From NCBI RefSeq assembly GCF_014650955.1, contig NZ_BMVY01000023.1, forward strand, positions 1 through 64,000: a stretch of DNA of 64,000 nt. Direction: 5' to 3'. Source of the stretch: Streptomyces tauricus. GTDB lineage: Bacteria > Actinomycetota > Actinomycetes > Streptomycetales > Streptomycetaceae. Both the position numbers and the translations under genes were made by a program. The first letter of the stretch is position 1; every line of letters begins with the position of its first letter. Shown piece after piece: positions 9,341 through 17,105 of the stretch. The notes under the pieces were generated by a model. It ran no database searches, was not told the origin of the DNA, and saw nothing but the letters and a program-made list of their open reading frames with translations.

Positions 9341-9735
9341 AGACACTTCTCAACATCATCTGGCTCGTCCTGAGCGGCTTCTGGCTGTTCCTCGGCTACC
9401 TGCTCGCGGGCGTGCTGCTGTGCATCACGATCATCGGAATCCCGTTCGGCGTGGCCGCGTTCCGTATCGGCACCTACGCGCTCTGGCCGTTCGGCCGGAC
9501 GACGGTCGAGCGCCATGACGCGGGGGCGCCGTCCTTCGTCGTCAACATCCTCTGGCTGATCCTCGCCGGCTGGTGGCTGGCCCTCGCGCACATCGTCACG
9601 GGCCTCATCCAGTGCGTCACGATCATCGGCATCCCCCTGGGCATCGCCAACTTCAAGCTGATCCCGGTCTCGCTGTTCCCCCTGGGACGCGAGATCGTGC
9701 GTACGGACCAGCCGTTCACAGCGTCGGTCAGGTAG
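9337..9735 (+). CDS. YccF-domain inner membrane protein
   Basis: 132 residues with two similar hydrophobic halves, each containing an I-T-I-I-G-I-P motif (about residues 28-36 and 93-101) preceded by a Trp-rich helix. This duplicated layout is typical of the YccF (DUF307) family. Molecular function is unknown. The GTG start overlaps the htpX stop, so the two are probably co-translated; a role near membrane protein quality control is only a guess from that coupling. Confidence 0.88.
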   Translation: MKTLLNIIWLVLSGFWLFLGYLLAGVLLCITIIGIPFGVAAFRIGTYALWPFGRTTVERHDAGAPSFVVNILWLILAGWWLALAHIVTGLIQCVTIIGIPLGIANFKLIPVSLFPLGREIVRTDQPFTASVR

Positions 9736-9748
9736 GGCGGCGCCGGGG

Positions 9749-10888
9749 GTGCGGCGGCCGAAGTACGCCCTGACGGCGTACGACGCCGACGCCGAGGACG
9801 ACGAGATCTGGGCGCTGTGCGCGGACGCCCAGGACCTCTTCGGCGATCCGCCGGCTCCCGCACGCGGCACGTACGAACTGCTCGGCTGCGTCCCCGAGGG
9901 AGAGCTGGGCAAAGCCCTCCTACGCGCGCGTGCCGACGGATCGGCGCCTCTGGGCACCCTCGTCCTGGAAATCCTCGACAAGGACGCCGAGCGGGCCGAA
10001 ACCTGGTCCCTGGAGGACGTACGCGTCCTCGGTGACCGCCCGTGCGCGCGTGACCTGTCGCTGCGCGACCTCACCGTCGAGGCGCGCGAGTCCGCGCACA
10101 ACCCGTTCGACTATCCCCAGTGCCCACCGCTCTCCCCGGGCTACCGGCTGCTCGGTGCCGAGGACGAACCCTGGGGCGGCTGCCGGGACCTGGCACACGT
10201 CTTGGACCCGCAGCCGGACCTTCTCGAACCACCCGTGCGGCTGCTCGGCTGCTCCCCGCGCGGAGCCCTCCGCACGGCCCTGGACGCGGGCGAGGAGGAC
10301 CTCGGGCACGCCAAGCTGATACGTCTCGACACGACAGGCGCCCCTGTCCAGTCCGCCGTCGAGGGTGAACTCGTCGCGTGGATCCCTTCGGCGCGCGGCC
10401 CCGGCCTGGTGGACCTCACGCTGGAGCCCTGGTCGGACCGGCCGCCGACCGCCGCCGAGGAGGTCTGGAAGCTGTGGGACGACGGCCGGCCCGCCGAGCC
10501 CGGCCTCTGGGCCCGGTGCGGAGCGGAGGGACGCCGCCACTGGCTGATGACGGCGCTGGAACGTCGAGAGACCGGCAGACCCGACGCGGAGCCCGGCGGT
10601 ACGTATCACCTCGACGGCCGTCACATCGTGGACGAGCCGGGCTTCTTCTGCGCGCTGGGCGAGGCGGTCAACGGACCGGGCGGCTACTTCGGGTGGGGCC
10701 TCGACGCCCTCAACGACTGCCTCCGCGGGCGCTGGGGCGCCCGGCGGCCCTTCACCCTGGTCTGGCACGACGCGGAGACCGCCCGCGCCTGCCTCGGCCT
10801 GGTCCCGCGCACCGACCGCCGCCCGTGGACGTTCGAGGAACTTCTCGCCTTCCTCGCGGACAAGGGCGTCGACGTCCGTCTCGCCTGA
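9749..10888 (+). CDS. Barstar-family C-terminal domain protein with duplicated N-terminal module
   Basis: 379 residues. The C-terminal part (about 285-370) resembles barstar, the ribonuclease inhibitor fold: Y-H-L-D-G at 286-290, F-x-x-A-L-G-E-A, then Y-F-G-W-G-L-D-A-L-N-D-C-L at 313-325, and a T-F-E-E-L-L helix near 361. The first 230 residues contain two copies of one unit, about 11-111 and 132-227. Each has W-x-x-C (21-24; 142-145), L-L-G-C-x-P (44-49; 165-170) and ends in D-L-T-(V/L)-E. Barstar-like proteins often neutralise barnase-type nuclease toxins, but no toxin gene is adjacent. GTG start; the preceding GCGCCGGGG is a weak ribosome site. Function unproven. Confidence 0.82.
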   Translation: MRRPKYALTAYDADAEDDEIWALCADAQDLFGDPPAPARGTYELLGCVPEGELGKALLRARADGSAPLGTLVLEILDKDAERAETWSLEDVRVLGDRPCARDLSLRDLTVEARESAHNPFDYPQCPPLSPGYRLLGAEDEPWGGCRDLAHVLDPQPDLLEPPVRLLGCSPRGALRTALDAGEEDLGHAKLIRLDTTGAPVQSAVEGELVAWIPSARGPGLVDLTLEPWSDRPPTAAEEVWKLWDDGRPAEPGLWARCGAEGRRHWLMTALERRETGRPDAEPGGTYHLDGRHIVDEPGFFCALGEAVNGPGGYFGWGLDALNDCLRGRWGARRPFTLVWHDAETARACLGLVPRTDRRPWTFEELLAFLADKGVDVRLA

Positions 10889-10954
10889 CAGGTCCTCGAC
10901 GAGGGTTATCCACAGGCCGCCCCGAATGTCAGTGGCCCGCTGCATCATGAACGC

Positions 10955-11521
10955 ATGACCGAGATCGAGCAGCTGCTGGTACGTGTCCTCGCGGAGGCAC
11001 GCAACTCCCGGCCGTGGGGCTGGCCTTCGCTCCCCGAGCCCGTGGACGCCGCCACGCTCGCCCGCGCCGAGTCCGCCCTCGGTTTCTCCGTCCCGCCACT
11101 GCTCGCCGCGCTCTATCTGCGGATAGGGGACGGAGGATTCGGCCCGGAGTACGGTCTGCTGCCCCTGCTCGACAGCCCGCCCTCAGGAGAGCCGGCCGTC
11201 GTCGCGCAGTACCTCGCCCACCGGGAGAGCGGCCGCAAGGACCCCGAGTGGCCCTGGCCGGAAGGCATCCTGCCGATATCCCACTGGGGCTGCGGCATGT
11301 ACGCGTGCGTGGACTGCCGCACCCCGGACGCCACGGTGCTCCTGTTCGAGCCGAACGCCGACGACGCCGACCACGCCTGGTATGTGGACGCCCCCACCCT
11401 CACGGTCTGGCTCGACGCGTGGCTCCAAGGAACTGGCTGGTACGACGAACTGAACGACGACACGGACCTGGAACCCTGGGACGACTTCCGCACCCGAACG
11501 GAACCGGCACAAGCGTCATAG
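10955..11521 (+). CDS. SMI1/KNR4 family protein
   Basis: 188 residues. The pattern L-P-E-P-V-x-x-x-x-L-A-R-A-E-x-x-L-G-F at about 27-45, then P-P-L-L-A-A-L-Y-L-R-I-G-D-G-G-F-G (47-63), and the D-x-x-T-V-L-L-F-E-P strand later, match the SMI1/KNR4 fold, widely used as immunity protein in bacterial polymorphic toxin systems. It follows the barstar-like gene by 66 bases in the same direction; the gap holds TTATCCACA. ATG chosen with the start close after CATCATGAACGC; no strong ribosome site, so start confidence is moderate. Substrate or partner unknown. Confidence 0.85.
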   Translation: MTEIEQLLVRVLAEARNSRPWGWPSLPEPVDAATLARAESALGFSVPPLLAALYLRIGDGGFGPEYGLLPLLDSPPSGEPAVVAQYLAHRESGRKDPEWPWPEGILPISHWGCGMYACVDCRTPDATVLLFEPNADDADHAWYVDAPTLTVWLDAWLQGTGWYDELNDDTDLEPWDDFRTRTEPAQAS

Positions 11522-11812
11522 CGACGACCTCCGCCCCTCTGGGGGAGGGGCGCGGGGAGAACGGCGCATCTAACCCCCACTGACCCGCACGATGCCCACT
11601 GCCGCAAGCCCTTCCCACCAAGGGGCGCGGGGAACGGCGCACCCAGCCCCTACCGACCTGCACGATGCACACCAACCCAAACCCGTTCCCCCCTAGAGGC
11701 GCGGGGAACGGCGCCCCCAGCCCCTACCGACCCGCACGATGCACACCGCCCCCCCCGGCACCCCCACGCCCGAGGGCGACCGCGGCCCCGCCGCGAGGGC
11801 AACCGCGCACGG
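11522..11812. repeat. Three imperfect copies of an intergenic repeat; no gene
   Basis: This 291-base stretch between the converging SMI1 and permease genes carries three units beginning near 11534, 11611 and 11688. Each has a G/C-rich head containing GCGCGGGGA followed by GAACGGCGC or AACGGCGC, a middle like CAGCCCCTACCGAC, and an end CCGCACGATGC or similar. Spacing is about 77 bases. Related elements lie at 22415-22470 and about 50318-50356. Such C/G-rich elements containing GCGCGGGGAAC are common between genes in Streptomyces; their role is unknown. No credible coding sequence is present. Confidence 0.8.
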
Positions 11813-13108
11813 TCAACGCGCGCGAAACCGCTGGCGCACCCTGTACGCGACCGCTCCGAGCCCTAGCACACCGATCCCCACCGCCACGGACATCCACGGC
11901 AGGGCGAAGGCCAGCGTCAGGCACCCCGCCAGCCCCACCACGGGCAGGACCCGCGACACGGTCGCCGAATCCAACGTCCAGGCCGAGGCGTTGGCGATCG
12001 CGTAGTACACCAGCACCCCGAAGGAGGAGAAGCCGATCGCACCCCGTACATCCACCGTCGCGGCCAGCACCGCGACCACCGCGCCGACGGCGAGCTCCGC
12101 CCGATGGGGCACCTGGAAGCGAGGGTGCACGGCGGCCAGTCCACCCGGCAGATGCCGGTCGCGGGCCATGGCCAGCGTCGTCCGCGACACCCCCAGGATC
12201 AGCGCGAGAAGGGAGCCGAGTGCCGCCACCGCGGCACCCACCCGTACGACCGGAACGAGCCCCGGTGCCCCGGCGGCGCGCACCGCGTCGGCGAGCGGCG
12301 CTGTCGCCTGCCCGAGCCCCGTCGGCCCCAGCACGGAGACGACAGCCACCGCTACAGCCGCGTACACGACCAGCGCGATACCCAGGGCGAGCGGGATCGC
12401 GCGCGGAATGGTGCGTGCCGGATCTCGTACCTCCTCGCCGAGGGTCGCGATCCGCGCGTATCCGGCGAAGGCGAAGAACAGCAGACCGGCCGCCTGAAGC
12501 ACTCCTCCGGCGCCCCCGGAGACGCCCACGCCGAGCCGCCCGGCATCGGAGTTCCCCGAGGTCAGGCAGACGACCACGACGGAAGCGAGGACCGCGAGGA
12601 CCACCGCGACGATCACCCGCGTCAGCCACGCGGATTTCTGCACCCCGCCGTAGTTCACCGCGGTCAGCGCCACCACCGCCCCGACGGCCACCGCGTGCGC
12701 CTGCCCCGGCCAGACGTACGTGCCCACGGTGAGCGCCATCGCCGCACACGAGGAGGTCTTGCCCACGACGAACGACCAGCCCGCCAGATATCCCCAGAAC
12801 TCGCCGAGCCGCTCGCGGCCGTACACGTACGTCCCGCCCGACGCGGGATAACGGGCGGCGAGGCGGGCCGAAGCGGTCGCGTTGCAGTAGGCGACGACGG
12901 CGGCGATCCCCAGCGCGAGGAGCAGTCCTGATCCCGCGGCCCGTGCCGCGGGCCCCAGTGCGGCGAAGATGCCCGCGCCGATCATCGAGCCGAGCCCGAT
13001 GACCACGGCGTCCCCGACGCCGAGCGTTCGCCGCAGCTGCGCCGTGCTGCTCGCGGATGCGGAACCGGACCCGGACGAACCCGGCAGGGCGGGATCGGAC
13101 TGTGTCAT
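11813..13108 (-). CDS. APC-family amino acid permease
   Basis: Predicted proton-coupled uptake carrier, 431 residues, about 12 hydrophobic helices. The first helix contains the signature G-L-G-S-M-I-G-A-G-I-F followed by A-L-G-P, and a later segment reads F-F-A-F-A-G-Y-A-R-I-A-T-L-G-E-E-V, matching the F-x-F-x-G-x-E-x region of the APC superfamily. Substrate cannot be read from sequence. Start placed at the ATG at 13108 (M-T-Q-S-D-P); the upstream in-frame extension is Arg/Cys-rich and implausible. The gene converges on the SMI1 gene and diverges from the GlsB-like gene. Confidence 0.9.
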   Translation of the reverse strand: MTQSDPALPGSSGSGSASASSTAQLRRTLGVGDAVVIGLGSMIGAGIFAALGPAARAAGSGLLLALGIAAVVAYCNATASARLAARYPASGGTYVYGRERLGEFWGYLAGWSFVVGKTSSCAAMALTVGTYVWPGQAHAVAVGAVVALTAVNYGGVQKSAWLTRVIVAVVLAVLASVVVVCLTSGNSDAGRLGVGVSGGAGGVLQAAGLLFFAFAGYARIATLGEEVRDPARTIPRAIPLALGIALVVYAAVAVAVVSVLGPTGLGQATAPLADAVRAAGAPGLVPVVRVGAAVAALGSLLALILGVSRTTLAMARDRHLPGGLAAVHPRFQVPHRAELAVGAVVAVLAATVDVRGAIGFSSFGVLVYYAIANASAWTLDSATVSRVLPVVGLAGCLTLAFALPWMSVAVGIGVLGLGAVAYRVRQRFRAR

Positions 13109-13289
13109 GAACCGCACCCTACTGATCAGGTGCAACCGGTCACGGTCGCGTCGACGTCCTCCACAGCAACAAGGCGCGAACAGAAGAGCCAAACACAGAA
13201 CGACAAGAAGCAGTCGAGAGCGGTATGACCACAGCCTTGTGCGAGCAGGATCACAGCACAGGGACAGCACGAAGGGGCAGGTTCACGGC

Positions 13290-13556
13290 ATGGGCATCAT
13301 CAGCTGGATCATTCTGGGGCTGCTGGCCGGAGCCATCGCCAAGTTCCTGCTTCCCGGACGTGATCCGGGTGGCTTCATCGGCACGACACTGATCGGCGTC
13401 GCGGGCGCGTTCATCGGCGGCTGGATATCCGCCCGTTGGCTGGACCACCCGATCGCCAAGGACTTCTACGACGGAGCCACCTGGGCCGCCGCGATCGGCG
13501 GCGCGCTGGTTCTGCTGATCGGCTACCGCATCCTGTTCGGCAACTCGCGCGACTGA
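13290..13556 (+). CDS. GlsB/YeaQ/YmgE-family stress membrane protein
   Basis: 88 residues with three hydrophobic helices. Typical family features are the first helix G-I-I-S-W-I-I-L-G-L-L-A-G-A-I-A-K, the short P-G-R-D-P-G-G linker, then G-V-A-G-A-F-I-G-G-W. The family (transglycosylase-associated protein) is linked to general stress responses; the biochemical role is unknown. ATG chosen because GAAGGGGCAG lies 10 bases upstream; a longer in-frame reading exists but overlaps the permease promoter region. Confidence 0.9.
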   Translation: MGIISWIILGLLAGAIAKFLLPGRDPGGFIGTTLIGVAGAFIGGWISARWLDHPIAKDFYDGATWAAAIGGALVLLIGYRILFGNSRD

Positions 13557-13557
13557 G

Positions 13558-13605
13558 TGCGCGCCCTCAAGGCCGCAGCCATGCGCGCCCTCAAAGCCGC
13601 AGCCA
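13558..13605. repeat. Tandem 24-bp duplication
   Basis: Two head-to-tail copies (13558-13581 and 13582-13605) differing at a single base (GGCCGC versus AAGCCGC), immediately after the GlsB-like stop codon. A recent slippage or duplication event just before the terminator is the simplest reading. Confidence 0.9.
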
Positions 13606-13610
13606 GCAGG

Positions 13611-13648
13611 CGAGAAGGGTGGGCACCCGAGGTGCCCACCCTTTCTCG
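13611..13648. terminator. Bidirectional terminator between glsB-like gene and yajQ
   Basis: Arms 13611-13627 and 13631-13648 pair over 17 bp with one bulged base and a three-base loop. It lies between two converging genes and probably serves both. Confidence 0.85.
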
Positions 13649-13683
13649 TACGCGCGGCCGGCGTCCGTGGAACGACCGGCAGG

Positions 13684-14172
13684 TCACCGGTAGTTGACGA
13701 ACTGCAGTGCGAAGTCGAAGTCCTTGCCCTTGAGCAGGGCCTGCACGGCCTGGAGGTCGTCACGGCTCTTCGAGCTGACCCGCAGCTCGTCGCCCTGCAC
13801 CTGCGCCTTCACGCCCTTCGGGCCCTCATCGCGAATGATCTTCGCGACCTTCTTCGCGTTGTCCTGGGAGATGCCCTCCTCGATCGAAGAGAAGATCTTG
13901 TACTCCTTGCCGGAGAGCTGCGGCTCACCGGCGTCCAGCGCCTTCAGCGAGATACCGCGCTTGATCAGCTTGGTCTCGAACACGTCGAGGATGGCCTTCA
14001 CCCGCTCCTCGGAGTTCGCCTCCATGAGGATCTTCTCGCCGGACCAGGAGATGGAAGCGCCCACGTTCTTGAAGTCGTAGCGCTGCGAGATCTCCTTGGC
14101 GGCCTGGTTGAGGGCGTTGTCGACCTCCTGCCGCTCGACCTTCGAGACGATGTCGAAACTGGAGTCGGCCAT
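13684..14172 (-). CDS. yajQ: YajQ-family nucleotide-binding protein
   Basis: 162 residues, full length for the family, with the N-terminus M-A-D-S-S-F-D-I-V-S-K-V-E-R-Q-E-V-D-N-A and the C-terminus F-D-F-A-L-Q-F-V-N-Y-R that are diagnostic. Two ferredoxin-like halves are expected. Some family members bind cyclic di-GMP or GTP/ATP; which ligand is used here is unknown. The ATG has AAGGAGCC nine bases upstream. Encoded opposite to the neighbouring tRNA-Tyr. Confidence 0.95.
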   Translation of the reverse strand: MADSSFDIVSKVERQEVDNALNQAAKEISQRYDFKNVGASISWSGEKILMEANSEERVKAILDVFETKLIKRGISLKALDAGEPQLSGKEYKIFSSIEEGISQDNAKKVAKIIRDEGPKGVKAQVQGDELRVSSKSRDDLQAVQALLKGKDFDFALQFVNYR

Positions 14173-14373
14173 GTCCTGTGGCTCCTTGTATCGGGGTGCG
14201 TAGTGGCGGCCGTCGAACCCGCTTCGGTCCCGGGCCGCATCCGCATAAGCCTAGCCACCCCCTCCCCGCCTAGCACCGATCAATCGAGTGGCGAAGCACC
14301 CCCGAGCATCGGGTATCGTTTACGTCGTTGCCACGGAGCGCCGCCGAAAGACGGTTCGAATGGCAGCAACCCC

Positions 14374-14455
14374 GGCGGTGTGCCCGAGCGGCCAAAGGGA
14401 GCAGACTGTAAATCTGCCGGCTCAGCCTTCCCAGGTTCGAATCCTGGCGCCGCCA
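14374..14455 (+). tRNA. tRNA-Tyr (anticodon GTA)
   Basis: 82 nt, class II with a long variable arm. The acceptor arms GGCGGTG (14374-14380) and CGCCGCC (14448-14454) pair with one G-U; the discriminator is A. The anticodon stem GCAGA/TCTGC closes the loop CTGTAAA giving GTA. The T arm is CCAGG-TTCGAAT-CCTGG. No 3' CCA is encoded. A perfect 22-bp terminator follows. Confidence 0.96.
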
Positions 14456-14463
14456 CGCTGAGA

Positions 14464-14513
14464 GAAGAAACCCTCTCCGAACTGCGCATAAGCAGTTCGG
14501 AGAGGGTTTCTTC
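14464..14513 (+). terminator. Strong terminator after tRNA-Tyr
   Basis: Perfect 22-bp arms at 14464-14485 and 14492-14513 with a six-base loop, followed by GTGTTTT. It starts nine bases after the tRNA. Confidence 0.93.
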
Positions 14514-14715
14514 GTGTTTTGGTGACCCTGTTTCGGGCGACCTCGTGTTCGGGCGACTGCGGGCCCACAGCGCGCCGTCCTCGCCGACGGCTGGCAGTCG
14601 GCAGCGGCAGCCGGTGGCCCGCCTGTTCCGACGCCCGTCCGTACGAGGCCCAGAACCCGGGGAACGCGGAGCGCCCCCGCAGCGGCGTCCGGCGTTCTCT
14701 CCGTACCCTGAACCC

Positions 14716-14928
14716 ATGTCCTCACGTCGCCGGATCTGCCCCGAGTGCCGTCGCGAGATCGCTGTCGTCGCCGGGCGGTTCGCCCGGCACGACCCCGCGG
14801 GGGCGCGGGGGAGCGGGGAACTCGTGTCCTGCCCGGGGTCGCGCAGGCACGCGGAGCTCGGGGCCTCCCAGCCGGCGCTGGACGGGTACGTCGTGGCGGA
14901 CTTCCCCGGCCAGCTTCCGCTCTTCTGA
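14716..14928 (+). CDS. Small Cys-containing conserved-type hypothetical protein
   Basis: 70 residues. It has C-P-E-C at 9-12, H25 in F-A-R-H-D-P, and a later S-C-P-G-S-R-R-H, so a single small zinc-binding site is possible. Overall it is basic in the first half and ends in P-L-F. G/C bias at third positions and the ATG after CCGTACCCTGAACCC support coding, but no clear ribosome site is visible; a leaderless transcript is possible. Function unknown. Confidence 0.65.
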   Translation: MSSRRRICPECRREIAVVAGRFARHDPAGARGSGELVSCPGSRRHAELGASQPALDGYVVADFPGQLPLF

Positions 14929-15054
14929 CTCTCGCGGTCTCCCGGCTGCCGGGCGGCCCGGGTCCGCCGGGCCCGGGCCTCTCCGGCGCCGCGCCCGGTT
15001 CAGTCCCGGCCCACCTGCCTGTCTGTGCCCCGTCAGTACCTCGTCAGCACGCCG

Positions 15055-15711
15055 TCAGTTCCCCGCCACCGACTTGACCGCCACCGACACCGGTGTGGAA
15101 CCGCTGATCAGTTCCAGGGTCAGGCCCGCCGTCGCCGGGGTGTCCACCAGCTCCGCGAGGACCGCGGCCACGTCGTCGCGCGGGACCGGTCCACGGCCCG
15201 TGGCGGCCTCCAGGCGGACCAGGCCCGTGCCCGCGTCGGTCGTCAGCATTCCGGGGCGCAGGATCGTCCAGTCCAGGCCGCGGTGAGCGCGTACGTACGC
15301 GTCGGCCTCGCCCTTGGCGCGCAGATACGCGTCGAAGACCTCGTCCCCGGGGTGTTCCGGGTCCGCGCCCATGGAGGAGACGACCACATGGCGTCGTACC
15401 CCGGCCCGGGCCGCCGCGTCCGCGAAGAGCACCGCGGCGCCCCGGTCCACGGTCTCCTTGCGGGCCGCCCCGCTGTCCGGGCCCGCGCCCGCCGCGAAGA
15501 TCGCGGCGTCCGCGCCCCGCAGATGCGCGGAGACCTCCTCCTCCGAAGCGGACTCCAGATCGCACAGGACCGGCTCGGCGCCGGCCGCCCGCAGATCGTC
15601 GCCCTGTTCGGCTCGGCGGATGATCCCCGCGACCTCGTCACCGCGCGCGGAGAGCAACCGCTCAAGCCGCAACGCGATCTGACCATGACCTCCAGCGATA
15701 ACAATGCGCAT
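15055..15711 (-). CDS. NAD(P)-binding oxidoreductase of the atypical SDR (NmrA-like) type
   Basis: 218 residues beginning with the Rossmann strand M-R-I-V-I-A-G-G-H-G-Q-I-A, a G-x-x-G-x-x-A nucleotide motif at residues 7-13. V-V-V-S-S-M-G-A and the later Y-L-R-A-K-x-x-A-D give a Y-x3-K-like pair, and D-W-T-I-L-R-P-G-M-L-T is typical of atypical SDR proteins. The substrate is unknown. The ATG at 15711 is chosen because the protein then starts exactly at the conserved strand. Divergent from the lipoprotein gene across a 78-base gap that contains TGTGGATAA. Confidence 0.85.
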   Translation of the reverse strand: MRIVIAGGHGQIALRLERLLSARGDEVAGIIRRAEQGDDLRAAGAEPVLCDLESASEEEVSAHLRGADAAIFAAGAGPDSGAARKETVDRGAAVLFADAAARAGVRRHVVVSSMGADPEHPGDEVFDAYLRAKGEADAYVRAHRGLDWTILRPGMLTTDAGTGLVRLEAATGRGPVPRDDVAAVLAELVDTPATAGLTLELISGSTPVSVAVKSVAGN

Positions 15712-15789
15712 GTTTCCGACCGTACGCCCGGATGGAGACACTCGCCGCACAACCCTGTGGATAACTCGTGAGTCTCTTGAGAGATCACG

Positions 15790-16938
15790 TTGTACGAGGG
15801 GGACGCCGTCAGGCGTCATAAGGAGACCGTCATCACCGCCACACGCAAGAGCCCCGCCACCAGCAAGAGCCCTGTCATACGCAGGACTCTCACCGCGGTC
15901 GGCTGCACCACCGCCCTGCTCTCCGGAGTGGCCGCCTGCGGCACGGTGGAGAACCTCACCGCCGGTCAGAAGGTGGACCAGGCCGTCGGAGGGCTCGGCG
16001 AAAAGAAGTCACTCGCCTTCGAGTTGGGGCTCGACGCCAAGCCCTCGGCACTCGTGAAGCTGGCCGGAGGAGCCGAGGCCGAGGACGAGATGCCGGTCGA
16101 GCTCGCGAAGGTCTTCACCGAACTGCGGGTCAAGGTGTCCGTCGAGTCGCGCAAGCCGCTCGCCGACTCGGGTGAGAAGGACCTCGTCGGTACAGGTATG
16201 TCGGTCTCGGGGCCCGACGGCGTCCTGGCCGAGTACCGCCTCGTCGACGGCTACACGTACTACCGGGCCGACATGAAGGCGTTCGGCGAGGCGATGGGCT
16301 TCCCCCTGCCGACCGCCGACGAGCTCCCTGAGAGCGAGAAGGAGCTCAAGCCGGTCCTTGAGGGCAAGTGGGTCAAGGTCGACAACCGCGAACTCGACCG
16401 CGCCGCGAAGGACGCCACCGGCAAGGGCGGCGAGGACGGCAAGGACGGCAAGGGCAAGGGCGGCGAGGCCGATCCGGCTGAGGAGATCGACAGCAGGACC
16501 CAGCAGAAGATCCTCAAGGCGGTGCGCTCGGTCGTCGCCCGCGAGGTCACCTTCAGCGACAAGGGAGGCAGCGACGGCGTCGAACGGATCGTCGCCAAGG
16601 CCTCGTTCCGCGACCTGCTCACCGGCATCCTCGACAAGCTGCGGCCGCTGGCCGACGAACTCCCGGCGGGCGCCGAACTGCCCACCAAGGAGGACCTGAA
16701 GGAAGCTCCGGACGAGAAGGTAGCCGTCAACTTCTCCCTGAAGGACGGTGACCTGACCCGCGTCTCCGTCGACCTCGCCACCCTGGCCGACGACCCGAAG
16801 GGCGCCAAGCTCCCGCTGGTCATCAAGTTCGGCGAAGCCGGGGACGTCAGTGTCCCGTCCGGCGCCACGAAGCTGCCCGCGGGAGAGTTCGGCGGTCTGG
16901 GCAACCCGCTCACCAGCGGTCTGCTGGGCGGCTTCTGA
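15790..16938 (+). CDS. Predicted secreted lipoprotein (start uncertain, probably ATC at 15832)
   Basis: Encodes a signal peptide with basic n-region R-K-S-P..I-R-R, a hydrophobic core and a lipobox V-A-A-C followed by G-T-V-E-N, then a soluble domain resembling LppX/LprAFG or LolA-like lipid carriers. A Gly/Lys/Asp-rich low-complexity linker lies near residue 215. The coordinate given uses a TTG at 15790 as the only standard start codon before the signal peptide, but the best ribosome site, AAGGAG at 15820-15825, sits six bases before an ATC at 15832, giving M-T-A-T-R-K-S-P and a normal-length signal. Likely surface anchored; function unknown. Similar in layout to the two lipoproteins at 29401 and 30547. 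Confidence 0.85.
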   Translation: MYEGDAVRRHKETVITATRKSPATSKSPVIRRTLTAVGCTTALLSGVAACGTVENLTAGQKVDQAVGGLGEKKSLAFELGLDAKPSALVKLAGGAEAEDEMPVELAKVFTELRVKVSVESRKPLADSGEKDLVGTGMSVSGPDGVLAEYRLVDGYTYYRADMKAFGEAMGFPLPTADELPESEKELKPVLEGKWVKVDNRELDRAAKDATGKGGEDGKDGKGKGGEADPAEEIDSRTQQKILKAVRSVVAREVTFSDKGGSDGVERIVAKASFRDLLTGILDKLRPLADELPAGAELPTKEDLKEAPDEKVAVNFSLKDGDLTRVSVDLATLADDPKGAKLPLVIKFGEAGDVSVPSGATKLPAGEFGGLGNPLTSGLLGGF

Positions 16939-17002
16939 CCCCCTGTTCGCCACCGCATTCGTCACACCAGCGGACGACCGCGCGCGCGGGCAGGCCAACC
17001 AC

Positions 17003-17044
17003 CCTCACGCGCGCGTGAGGCCCAACAGCCTCCACGCGCGCGTG
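17003..17044. terminator. Palindromes after the lipoprotein gene
   Basis: An 18-bp perfect palindrome with core CACGCGCGCGTG (17003-17020) is followed by a 12-bp one (17033-17044). They lie between converging genes, so termination is the simplest role, though the lack of loop and the resemblance to the arms of the nuo hairpin are worth noting. Confidence 0.5.
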
Positions 17045-17105
17045 CCGCGCACCTCACCACGACCCGCCACCCGCCACCCGCAACCCACGCCGAGCGCCCC
17101 GCGGT

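Noticed and set aside
11522..11812. CRISPR array from the regular 77-base repeats
   Set aside because: Only three imperfect copies, no unique spacers between exact repeats, and no cas genes in the window.
10906..15764. Replication origin suggested by DnaA boxes
   Set aside because: Only two isolated boxes almost 5 kb apart, no cluster, no dnaA or dnaN gene nearby.
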